DNA of 64,000 nt from positions 162,427,502-162,491,501 of the forward strand of contig NC_080541.1 of assembly GCF_028640845.1 (NCBI RefSeq), read 5' to 3'. Positions 18,901 to 30,900 of the stretch are shown here, one piece after another (within the stretch, counting starts at the first letter, position 1; every line of letters starts with the position of its first letter). Origin of the DNA: Ahaetulla prasina (lineage: Eukaryota; Chordata; Lepidosauria; Squamata; Colubridae). Both the position numbers and the translations under genes were made by a program. Under the pieces are notes generated by a model, which did no database searches, was not told where the DNA came from, and was given only the letters and a program-made list of their open reading frames with translations.

Positions 18901-21900
18901 AATTCCTAAATTATAATCTCTAGTCACACCACACTTAGTCACACTCTCAATTCCCCTCTCCTTCAAAAATATATCTAATACAAAATATTTCCTAAATTTA
19001 CTCATATGCTATTCGATATTTTTTTATCTGATACTTATTTTAAATATAATCAATCCACATTTTCCATTCTAAAATATATTTTTCTAGTGTATAGTCTTTC
19101 AAGTAAGCGGAGATTTTGTCATCTCTGCCAGATTTGATACTTTGAGTGTCCATTCTTCGATTGTAGGTAATTCTTCTTTCTTCCAATACTGAGCAATCAA
19201 AAGTCTTGCGACTGTTATTAAGTTCAAAATCAATTTAGTCTCTATAGCTGTATAGTCCATAATTATTCCTAGTAGAAAGAACTGCGGAGTAAACTTAATC
19301 TTCTTTTTCAAAATATTCTGCATGATCCACCATACTTTAATCCAAAATGCTTTAACTTTTTTACAAGTCCACCATATATGGTAATAAGTAGCATCTTCAC
19401 AATCGCATCTCCAACATTTAGCAAGATCTAATATGTGTTTCTTGTAAACAGGTAATGTCATTTTTAAATTGTTTCAAATAATGAAATACTTTCCTTCTCT
19501 TCTGCGGTGAATTCAGGCCATTAACATTCCAAGATAATAGTTTAATTGCCATTATCGGCCAAAGGAAACTTTTGGAACACCAGCCGCAGATCACATTTTA
19601 CTTTAGGCCTTGCTCCTCCCACTGTTTCCGTTGTAGTAGTTGCCAGTTGTTGTTGTGCCTTCATCTCTTGTTCCTTGCGTTTAGCAGCAGCTCTTGTCAG
19701 CCTTTGTTCTTTTGAATCTAAACCCGTCGTAGGTATTTCCAACACTTGTAATAAATCTTCTTCCATCACAATCTGTTCTTGTACCTGCTTCACTTCTCTT
19801 CCTTCACTTCAGCCTCCTTCTTCTAGCTTCCAATGGGGGAAGACTTCCAACTTTTAATACCTCAACATAAAATTCTCTTGCTTTTCCAACCGTATTGAAA
19901 CGATGTACTTTCCCTGCATAATATACTATTATACCAGTTGGAATATCCCATCTATATTCAATCTGATGTTTTTTAAGTTCATTCACCAGGAAGGCAAATT
20001 CCTTCCTAGCCCTTAACATTTTTGGTGGAATTTCCTTTAATATCAAAATATCTTGACCAGCAATCTGAATCTTCTCCCCCTTATATGAAGCTTGCAAAAT
20101 CTGATTTCTCACTGTTCTGTTTGTAAAATAAATAACAACATCCCTTGGCAACTTTTTTGCCTTGCTATCCAAGAATTCACACGATATATTTTATCAATTT
20201 GATAAGCCACATCTGCTGGACGAGCTGCTAATATCTCAGCAAATACTTCAGAAAAATTTCCTTAAATTCTCTTCCTTATTTTCTTTCAAACCTCGAATTC
20301 TAAGAGAAAATTCCATATTTCTATATTGTATCAAAACTATTTCATCCTCTGTTTTTCCATTTTACTTTGAAATTCATCCATTTTATTTTCTAATTTTAAA
20401 TTATGTTGCTTAATTTCTGCAACCTCCTCTTCTAATAAAATCACATTCATTGCCAAACTTTGTACTGCCATTACAAATCCTTCTTTAACTTCTTTATTTC
20501 CCACTTGAATTTCTGATATCTGCTCTTTCATTTCAGACATCTCATCAGTTATTACTTTAAATTTTTCTTCTATAAAGCCTTTTAAGTTCTCTTGTAACGC
20601 CTCTAAATTCAATGTTCTAGTCTCTGCTGTATGAGCTGGAGAGGCACCAGCTGATAAAGTTCCAGAGCTCTTTGTTACAGTAGACTTTAATTGTTTGGCT
20701 GCCATCTTCTATAAAATTATTTATTTATTTATTTCCAACTTAATATTCACTTTAAATCTTCTTAACCTCTAAGAAACACAGTCTTTTAAAGCAGTATTTA
20801 AAAATCTCCCCTAGATTCTATCAGCAGGCAGCAAAGAGTTAAAGAGTATAAGCAGCAAGTAACATGCAAATTACCAACTGCAGACGGCAAACGCTGAAAG
20901 TATCGCTTTCGCTTTCCACTCGTTAACTTGTTAACAATTCGCCTCCATTTTTTTACTGTTTTCAAGCTTGTTACAAAGTATCGGGGAATCGGCTTGGCTA
21001 CTTGCATAAAGTTCTCCCACTTTCGTTCTGTCCGGTATAATCCTTTATTGTCCAAAATAAATCTCGGCGTTTGGTCGTGGTGATTGGTTCCGCCAAAGCA
21101 GAAGAATCCTCGGATCTGGAGCACTTCGGGTTACTGGAGGGAACTTAACCCTTCAAACCCCTTTTTTCTCAGGGGCTTTAGGGAAATTCAACCTCTGCCC
21201 TCAGCTCACCACCTTCTCCTTCTCCGGAAGAGGGGGTTTTCCGAACCGCTGGACAGCAGATTTAAGCTGTCCTAGCGATTCCACATAATCCAGAGGTTGG
21301 TGATCGTAAAGATCACCGCCATCACCTACGGTGCCAAACCGGAAGTCCTTCCCAATAATAATTTAATAATAAATTATGTGTGGGTAATTTACAGTTAGAT
21401 TTAGAGTCTAAGACTGTTTAAAACTTAACAATTCAAGTCCTAATCAAGGGCCTAAGAATTATTAAGGTAGCATCTAAGAATATAGCCAGTTTGAAGCAAG
21501 GTGAGGGTTTTTTTAAGAAAATTGGGGTGTTCAGGTCTGATAAATTCAGTATTTCCAGATATTGAGGAAGTCTATGGTTCATCGCATAGTCAGATGTTTA
21601 GACTGAAATTGGCATTTTTATCTATCTGTTGAGTTCATTGCAGGATAGGGAGATATTGTGAGATGGTGCTGATATTATTTGTGCAGGATATAAACCAAAT
21701 AAAGTTGCCTTTTGTAATTGACTGATGGTAGTTCTGTCAATGTTGATGCTGTTCAAGTAGTGCTCCAGATGTTTTGGAGATTGTATCCAAGGCACCGGTT
21801 TCTATTGGTACTAACCTAAAAGATTCCATAATAGCCAGAAGATTGTCATGTTTCAGAATTGGCCCCAAACTGCTAAACCGAGGGATCTCGGGTGCTCTCT

Positions 21901-24900
21901 AAACTTGCATGGTTTTTTGCTGACGTTTCGCTACCCAAACTAGGTTAACATCATCAGTGCTAGTAAAGGAGTGCTCTTTGCTGTCAGTTTATATTCTGGT
22001 ATCTTGCCTGTCTGTTTGGGCGGTCTTAGAGATTCTTTGGTTGGGCTGTTTACTGATGGCTCTTTGGCAGCTTCTTGATTGGGGTATTGCTTACTTGATT
22101 GTTGGCCTGAAGTTAACTTTGGAGTTAATCTATGCTGATTTGGGTGCTGATTTCAGGTGGAAGGGTGCTAGAGTCTTTTTCTCTCTTGGGCTGGTTGATT
22201 GTCTCTTTTGCATAGTCTATAGTATAGATGTTGTTAATGTCTATTTAATAATATTAATAAATTCCAGATTAGCATCAAACATTATGTGAACAGGAGAAAA
22301 ACTAGTTTTAGGAAGGAAGAGGGAATTGTGCACTTACTTATCCATTCAGAATAGATTCCCTCCTACCAGGTTGGGCAGAGTATACTTAGGAAATTTGAGA
22401 TGTATGAAATGAGAGAGATTCCGGTTACTTAGGCTAAAAAGGCAGAAACTGCAATTGAAAATATTAATTTAGAAGTAGTATCTATTCCACTCAAAAGGCA
22501 TATTATTACCCTATTTATAGAAAATTGTATAGATGAATATAATAAATATTATGTTTGTGTGTAGAAAACATAAGAGAGAAGGAAAAAAGGAATACATAGC
22601 TATTAGTATGAAACAAAAGAAAAACCACATTTTAAAAGTGTGTATTTTTGAATGAATATTCTCTAAATCAGGGGTGTCAAACTTGCAGCCCATGGGCAGG
22701 ATGCATCTCACCCTGGCCACGCCCACCCCCAGTTTAGTGAAGGGGGAAAAAGTTGTGATATGTCACGTGACAATGACGCGATAACCGCCTATCATCCTTG
22801 TCCTAAATTGATGAAAACCATGAGTGCCTTTTTTATCTCAGAAAATGAAGACAGAAGCAGAATCAAAAGTTTCACAGGTCTGTTTACAATTTTGTCAGTG
22901 AAATATAGACATATTATTTAGCAGTTACCTTGCAAATCACATACATGCAAAATATGTATATAATTTTAAAAAATGGTGAACCATGGTTTAAAATATATTT
23001 CCAAGCCCTACATTTTTTTTATTATATCAGTTTAAAGATAAACGCAAAGGTTATTTCTAGATTATAAATATAATCTTAAATCAATCCTGCCATAAATAAA
23101 ACTGTTCAGATTTCAAATTTTGGTTTAAGAGGGAACTCTCCTTCAGATCAACTGCATTAAACTTTGTTGCATTAGGTGTCATGCTAGGTCATGGTTTATT
23201 TCACTAAGGTAGATTGAGTAAAGTTTTTTCAATTGCATCCAAGACATATGGTTTGCAAACCATAATCCTATTATGGTTTAGTATGATAGGCAAATTTCAT
23301 CTTCCTAATATTTAACTATACTTAATGCAAATAGAGCAATTAATTGCAAATGACAGGAAACACTTTTCATTACATTTCTACATTTTAATAAGAGCCATTA
23401 GTCTTTCACTGTAATTTAGAAATAATGATCTGTTTGAAAATGCTTTTTGCAATTAAGATTTGAATGCTGATAAAACAATTGTAAAACGTCTCACTGGCTC
23501 AACGCTAATGAATGTAAATGTACAAGACCGAAAGAGAAAAAAAAAAGACTGAATCCAGTTTCTTACACCAATGCTTGAGTCAGTATTCTTTGGCTGGCTC
23601 TGTTGCTGGAGTTGTCCTCCCTGAAGGCCTCCTGCAGCAACATTTGTTAAGCTCTGTAGATATGCTTGAGATGCAGAGCCGGTGCCTTCTGTCAGTCCCA
23701 GTGAAGATGGCAACTTCTCTTGGGTGTTAGTTTGCCTTGGGACAGCTTGTCCAGTTACATGCTGGTTTGGGAAGAATGGCAGTAAGCCCATCCCTGCTGC
23801 CACTGCCGTTGGAGCTGGAGTCTGATGAGATACTGTAGAATCAGCGTTAAATAGAAAAAAAACCGTTACAGAACAGAACACTGGTTAACTAGATGGAAAG
23901 CACTAAGGTTCACATTGATATTTGCAACAAATTATTGAAATATACTTACTTACTACATACTGTAGAAGCCTATTGAATATATGTGCACACCATATTGTTC
24001 ACCTTTTATACACCAATTTTTGAAGAAAATTCTGCTTGTGATTTGCCTTAAGAATGGAATGCTAGATGACATAATTATTTTGATTCTATTCTATTTAGAT
24101 GTTATTTTTCTATGTCCAAAACAACCAATGCGTCAGGCCTGGACACCATACTAGGCTGTAGGTTTCCAGACACTGCCACATTTCTCCCCTGAGGGGAAGA
24201 AGGGGGGTTGATGGGTATGGTAACATTCTTCAAGCGGTCAAGGTCGGATTGTGTTCGCATCTGCAGAAGGAGTGGCAAGAAGAGGTTTCGAATAAAGTGG
24301 AAGAACGTTGGACCATGTGACCGGCAAAGGGGTTGGGGGGGTGGGACTCTTGGGGTTTGTATAACTGGGAAAAGAATCCGGAAGTTTCAGTTTTGGAATT
24401 TCACTCATCGTGTGCCAGTTTCCTTATGCTAGTAAAGAACTTTGAAAGACAATGGCTTCAGAGTTTTTTTCATGCAGAAGAGGTTTTTCTGGAACCTTGA
24501 CACAATGTTGATCTCTTTGAGATGTACAATAATATTTAGTTTGACTAAACTAAACTAATCTAGTTTATTTTAGTCACTAATTAATAAATGACATCCATAT
24601 ACCATCTGTTTCTTGAAATACTGTTAATGATAACTATATTTTAAAGAATACTATAATAGTTTTAAACTTCTGTTATCTCTGAAAGGAAAAATATAAAATA
24701 AAAGGATTTTATTTTAAGTCTAAAATTTCTGCAGCAGGTTGCAACACTAAGGGAGACTTATCTGACAGAAAGTCTACTAAACACATCGCAACTTTTAAAT
24801 AAATAAGAACGAGAGGGCACAATATAGTGTGTAAATGTAGTGCACACAATATAAAATTTATTTTATTTTTTGTATTATGTTTTAATGATTTAAAACGTTT

Positions 24901-27900
24901 TTATGATTGTTCACCACCCAGAATCACTGGTTTGAGATGGGTGGCTATACAAATTGAATAAATGTATAAAGTATAAACTTAGAACCACTGTTTCTGCCAC
25001 TAGGCAAAAATAATTAACTCATATATCTGGCTATTAAAATATTTAATATTGAATTATGCCCCCAAAATTGGGTCACTAAAATTATCACATGACCATCGAG
25101 TGCTGTGACAGTTGTAAATATGAGCAATTTTTAAAATAATGTTTTAACTTTAAATGGTTACTAAATAAGGCTGTCAGTAAGCAAGAACTACCTATATTTT
25201 CAAAATGAATTTCTGCTGCTATAACAGGAAACAAAATGTCACTTGCATGGTTCTCCTTGACTCCCCATGTCCGTGGCCACTTGTGGTAAAGGCCCCATTC
25301 CTAACATTGTTTGAAGCAACATAGCTGGAGGCTCTCCAAGCAAACTTGGTTTCTACAAAGAAAAAAGACTATAGATTACTTTTTAAAATGTATTTGATTA
25401 AAATTATTCCAAGGATTTCCAATGCACACACTTTGTTTTACCATATTAGCTGATACAGAAGACAAAAAAAAGGAAATACTACTATTGCTACTATTATTGG
25501 CAACAAAAATATGAATTAGAAGATACTTTCATTCTTCATTTTAGCCAGGAGTTTGGCCTAAATTGTAAGTACAAGATTATTTAACTCACACTATTAGGTT
25601 GTATATTCTCAATCTTTGATAGTGGTGCCATATGTAGATGTGATAAATTTTGCAGCAACAAATTTGATGCATTTCCAAAAACAGGACCCTGTAAGATTGA
25701 AAGGAATTATGTATGAGTTACATACATATGAAACAAATACTATTCCAAACAAGAGAAAGAGATAAAGATAAAACTTCATTTCATATATTTCGCCAACTAT
25801 ATGATTCAATCTTCAAAATTCAGAATTCCTTTCAACAATAAAGATGTATCACGTATTTGTGAAAGGACTACTGATGTAGGTCACTACATATCTCTTTGGG
25901 ATAGCTACTAAATTCTCCTTCTGAGAACTAGTACACGTACCCCTTTTTTTCATTTTACTCTTCTAAAAGATGGTAAAATGTAGGAGCCATAGTGGCACAG
26001 TGGTTGGAATGCAGTATGGCAGGCTAATTCTGCCAACTGCCAGCGGTTTGATCCTGACTGGCTCAAGGTTGACTCAGCCTTCCACCCTTCCAAGGTCAGT
26101 AAAAATGAGGACCAGATTGCTGGGGGCAATATGCTGACTCTGCTTAGAGTGGGCTGTAAAGCACTGTGAAACGGTATATAAGTCTAAGTGCTATTGCTAA
26201 AATATGTAACCTATAAGTGAAGTTTTTTAAAAAATGTATACACATTCCTCTTAATGGAAACAATCACATTATGGCTGTTTTAGTTTTCCAGTACAAATTT
26301 GGTTATTTTCCAATTTTAGGAAGAAGTAACTGCAGGGATGCAGTGGCTCAGTGAATAAGACGCGAGCTTGTCCATCAGAAAGATTGGCAGTTTGAATCCC
26401 TAGCGCCGCCTAACGGAGTGAGCTCCTGTTACTTGTCCTAGCAGTTCGAAAACACGTAAAAAATGCAAGTAGAAAAATATGGACCACCTTTGGTGGGAAG
26501 GTAACAGCATTCTGTGCGCCTTCGGCATTTAGTCATGCCAGCCATATGACCACCGAATTGTCATCAGAGAGCGCTGATGCTTTGGCTTAGAAATGGAGAT
26601 GAACACACACCCCCTAGAGTTGGGAACAACTAGCACGTATGTACGAGGGGAACCTTTACTTTTTTTAATATTACAGATGTGCCTTCCTGTTTCAAGGATG
26701 GATATAAATGTAAATAACTGAAAATTAAAACTAATTGTTTTTCAACAGGTGGCAGCAACTGACTGACCTTGTCCAGGATAAGAAGTTAAATAGGGTTAGT
26801 CCTAGTTTTTATTTAGATGGCAGACTATTTACTAATACCGGGTCTGTAAGCTAGATTGGACAGTTGAAAAAATAAACCAGAAAGTGGCCATACAAACCAC
26901 TTCTGTATTACAGGTAGTCCTTGACTTACAACCATTCATTTAGTGACCATTCAGTGTTACAATGGACCAAAAAAAGTGATGTACCACCGTTTTTCACACT
27001 TATGACTGTTGCAGCATCCCCATGGTTATGTAATCACACGATTTTGCAGGTATTTATGACAGTTGCATTGTTTCTAACAAGCAAAATCAATAGCTGAAAC
27101 CAGATTCATTTAACAATTGTGTGATTCACTCCACACCAACAGTGATGCACTTAACAACTGTGGCAAAAAAATTATGAGTGAGGCACAACTCACTTAACAA
27201 CAGCCTTGCTTCATAATGGAAATTTTCGGCTCAATTGTGATTGTAAGTCAAAGTTCACCTGTGTTGCTAAGAAAACAGCAAGGGCCTAATTTGAGAGGAA
27301 CCAGGTTCGCCTGGTTCGGCAGTTGCGCCCCTTCTTTGATCGGGATGCCTTGTGCACAGTCACTCATGCGCTCGTTACCTCTCGCTTGGATTATTGTAAT
27401 GGTCTCTACATGGGGCTCCTCTTGAGGTGCACTCGGAGGCTTCAGTTAGTCCAGAATGCAGCTGCGCGGGTGATAGAGGGAGCTACGCGTAGCTCCCATG
27501 TAACACCGCTCCTGCGCAGACTGCACTGGCTACCTGTGGCCTTTCGAGTGCACTTTAAGGTTTTGGTTACTACCTTCAAAGCGCTCCATGGCTTAGGGCC
27601 TGGGTACTTACGGGACCGCCTGCTGTTACCGCATGCCTCCCACCGACCCGTACGCTCTCACAGAGAGGGACTTCTCAGGGTGCCGTCCGCCAAGCAATGT
27701 CGGCTGGCGGCCCCCAGGGGAAGGTCCTTCTCTGTGGGGGCTCCCACACTCTGGAACGAGCTTCCCCCGGGTTTACGCCAAATACCTGACCTTCGGACCT
27801 TCCGCCGCGAACTGAAGACACATCTTTTCATTCGCGCGGGGCTGGCTTAAATTTTATCAATTTTAAATTTTATCGATTTAAATTTTTTTAATTATTAATT

Positions 27901-30900
27901 TTAATGGGGTTTTCGTTTTATATATTTTAAAGTTTTTTAGGCCAATTATAAAATAAGTTTTTTAATTTGTATTTTAAATTGTATATTGTATTGTTTGTTT
28001 TTACTTTTGGCTGTACACCGCCCTGAGTCCTTCGGGAGAAGGGCGGTATAAAAATCGAATAAATAATAATAATAATAATAACTACTTTTTAAGATAGATA
28101 CACTATCTATTCCCAAATATATGCAACTAAAGGAACAAAAGATACACATAATTTAAAATAATCAAAGAAATCCCCATTTTATGACATTTAGAATAGAACA
28201 GAATAGAATAACAGTATTGGAAGGGACCTTGGAGGTCTTCTAGTCCAACCCCCTGCTTAGGCAGAAAGCCTTAAACCATTTCAGACAAATGGTTGTCCAA
28301 TCTCTTCTTAAAAACTTCCAGTGTTGGAGCATTCACAACTTCTGGAGTCAAGTTGTTCAACTGGTTAATTGTTTTAACTATCAGGAAATTTTTTCTTAGT
28401 TCTAGGTTGCTTCTCCCCTTGATTAGTTTCCATCCATTGCTTCTTGTCCTGCCCTCAGGTGCTTTGGAAAATAGCTTATTTCCCTTTTCTTTGTGACAAT
28501 CCCTGAGATATTGGAACACTGCTATCATGCCACCCCAGTCCTTCTTTTCATTAAACTAGATATACTCAATCCCAGCAACCCTTCTTTATATGTTTTAGCC
28601 TCCAGTCCCCTAATCATCTTTGTTGCTCTTCTCTGCACTTTGTGTAGTGCAGAAAAGAAACCAGCACAACTTCTTATACGTCAGAGACTGCAACTTCCAA
28701 CTAGTAGCCTCCTAGTAGCTTTCTCGTGCCATTACCAGAAGTGGCAGAACAAAAGCTTTTTGTTCTTTTCAATGGATTTAAGGTTTGATTACATGGGAAA
28801 CATTTCATTTCCCATAGTCCTTTGAATCCCATTCTTTCCCCCACCCACACCTTTTTTTTGGAAATTTTTAATCCTCAAAAGATGATGCTAGAAGAAAACC
28901 ACTTTGCTGTCAAAATTCAGCAAGACAAACTTTGGGGTAATACTATATGCAGTCTATGGGTAGCTCTCTTTGAGATGAAGGAAATATATCTTCTACATTA
29001 TTAAGTAAGTACATTGTGTACTATGTTACTATGTAATCTTGAAAATATGTTTATTAGTTTGTTTTGTTTGTATGTACCTGTATCCCACCTTTATTATTTT
29101 TACAAATAACGTAAAGCAGCCAACATATCCAACACACCTTTTTCCTCCTATTTTCTCCACGATAACAACCTTGTGAGGTGAGTTGGGCTGAGAAACTGGC
29201 CCAAAGACACCCAGCTGCTTTCATGGCTAAGGCAGGACTAGAATTTACACCCTCCCAATGCCTACCCTGGCACCTTAATCACTAGACCAAACTGGGTCTA
29301 GTTATTTATTATTCTACATCTTGGTTAATAACGATTAAGAAAATAGATGTTATCCACTACTGTATTAATTGATGATTCATTCCAAAGAAGAGTGAAAAAA
29401 TAAGTCTGATGTTTGAGATTGGTAAAGGGTTTGATTCCAATACCATCTGAAAGGGCAGCAGGTTTCCCATGCATAGTTGAAACACACTTTAAAACAAAGT
29501 AACACTGTGGCAAAGCACTTATTTGGCCAATTATGGGGAGTCACCGAGTTCCAAAGATATCTGAGTAACAGGTTTTTCAGTATTCAAGTATAAAAATAAA
29601 GACTTTCTCTGAAGGTATCACAAGAGTGATATGAAAAAAATATATAACCATAATAGCTAACTTCATATTTTTAGATCTTTTTAACATCAGAAATCTTCCT
29701 TTCTACTGTTCTACTGCAAAATTAAAAAAAAGGTTATTTGTGGTATAAGGCATGTCAAATAGAATAGAATAGAATAGAATAGAATAGAATAGAATAGAAT
29801 AGAATAGAATAGAATTGAATTGAATTGAATTTATTAGCCAAGTGTAAGGTGCTGAAATAATAACCTTAGCAGTATGATTTCTGTTATGTACAGTGTTTTT
29901 TTCCTTCAAGCTAGAAAGAGCACAAACAGAACACAGAGATAACTCAATAATTCACTTTAGTTTATAACAACTTCTCATGTATTTCTTGTATTTGTTACTT
30001 TAATAAGAAAATCAAGATCATGTTTTGTCTCTTTGCTCTCTGGTGAGCAAACTCTAGAATTTAAATTTGAGAATACATAAAACCGATGTTTCAATTAAGA
30101 AGTCAAGATAAATACTGTAATAATTTAGCATTCCATACTGGAGCATCTAATTACCTCCTATTGTTATTATTATGATAATACACTAAAATTCTAACTCTTA
30201 CCGGTATCATACATCTGCTTCACCAATATATATTAACTATAAACATACCTGATGAATTTTATTCAAATGCAAAAAGGCTGGACCGACTGATGGATTTACA
30301 AGATGAGGCACATTCATGGGAGCTCCTAGGACTATTTTAGGAAGAAAAAAAAAACCTGATTTATCATAAATATACTTATAATACCTATGCTAAGATAATG
30401 TATGAATAGCTAAACATTATTTTAAAGGTCTTATCTTTTGCAATAATTCTGTATAATCAGACATGTAAATAACTGAGCTTTAGCAGAGTTGCTTAAGTCT
30501 GTTTTTGTCTAAGATGACTGACTGGCAGACATTATAATTTCTCTTAGGTGACATAGAAACAATCCTCACTGCATCTATGGCAGTGCAATAATGCTGAAAT
30601 AATGTACACAGTTTTATAGGGAACTTTGGTATAATTTAGGTTTGGCTTTTGCCAGGAAGATAAGGCATCACCTTTTCCTATATTCCAAAATCTTCAAGGA
30701 TACACATATTAAAAGGTGGAGAGATGGATCTAATTATGCACTATTTATTGCTTCCTTCCCTCCCCAAAGAAGCAAAAAAACTGAAACAAAAAAGTGAATT
30801 ATGCAAGCTTTGCTAATATTTATAGCTTCAGCAACATATGTGATAATTTATCTTCTGTACCTATGTATCTAATTTCTAAGGCCTGACTGACAGCATTATT

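Larger units (their letters stand above)
18447..21347 (-). mobile_element. L1 LINE with full 5' end but internal deletion, 17-bp TSD
   Basis: Bounded by direct repeats CTTCCCAATAATAATTT at 18430-18446 and 21348-21364. On the minus strand: 5' UTR (starts GACTTCCGGTTTGGCACC), ORF1 in two frames (20705-20337 coiled coil; 20172-19804 RRM/C-terminal domain), then the ORF2 start at 19552 ([21 protein letters not shown], endonuclease) breaking off at CLQETHI and resuming near 19400-19420 in the Cys-rich C-terminus ([20 protein letters not shown]), then a pyrimidine-rich 3' UTR. Total 2.9 kb, against 6-7 kb for an intact element. Confidence 0.9.

Noticed and set aside
21957..22289. 110-codon Leu/Val/Ile-rich ORF resembling a membrane protein
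   Set aside because: Composition-driven frame in a Penelope-like remnant; no start context, no splice sites, no family match.
16068..26662. A-box and B-box sequences suggesting tRNA genes
   Set aside because: They belong to tRNA-derived SINEs; no cloverleaf with an anticodon arm and acceptor stem could be drawn.
27323..27850. 175-codon ORF as a host gene
   Set aside because: Matches the ORF2 C-terminus of an L2/CR1-like LINE present four times in the window.
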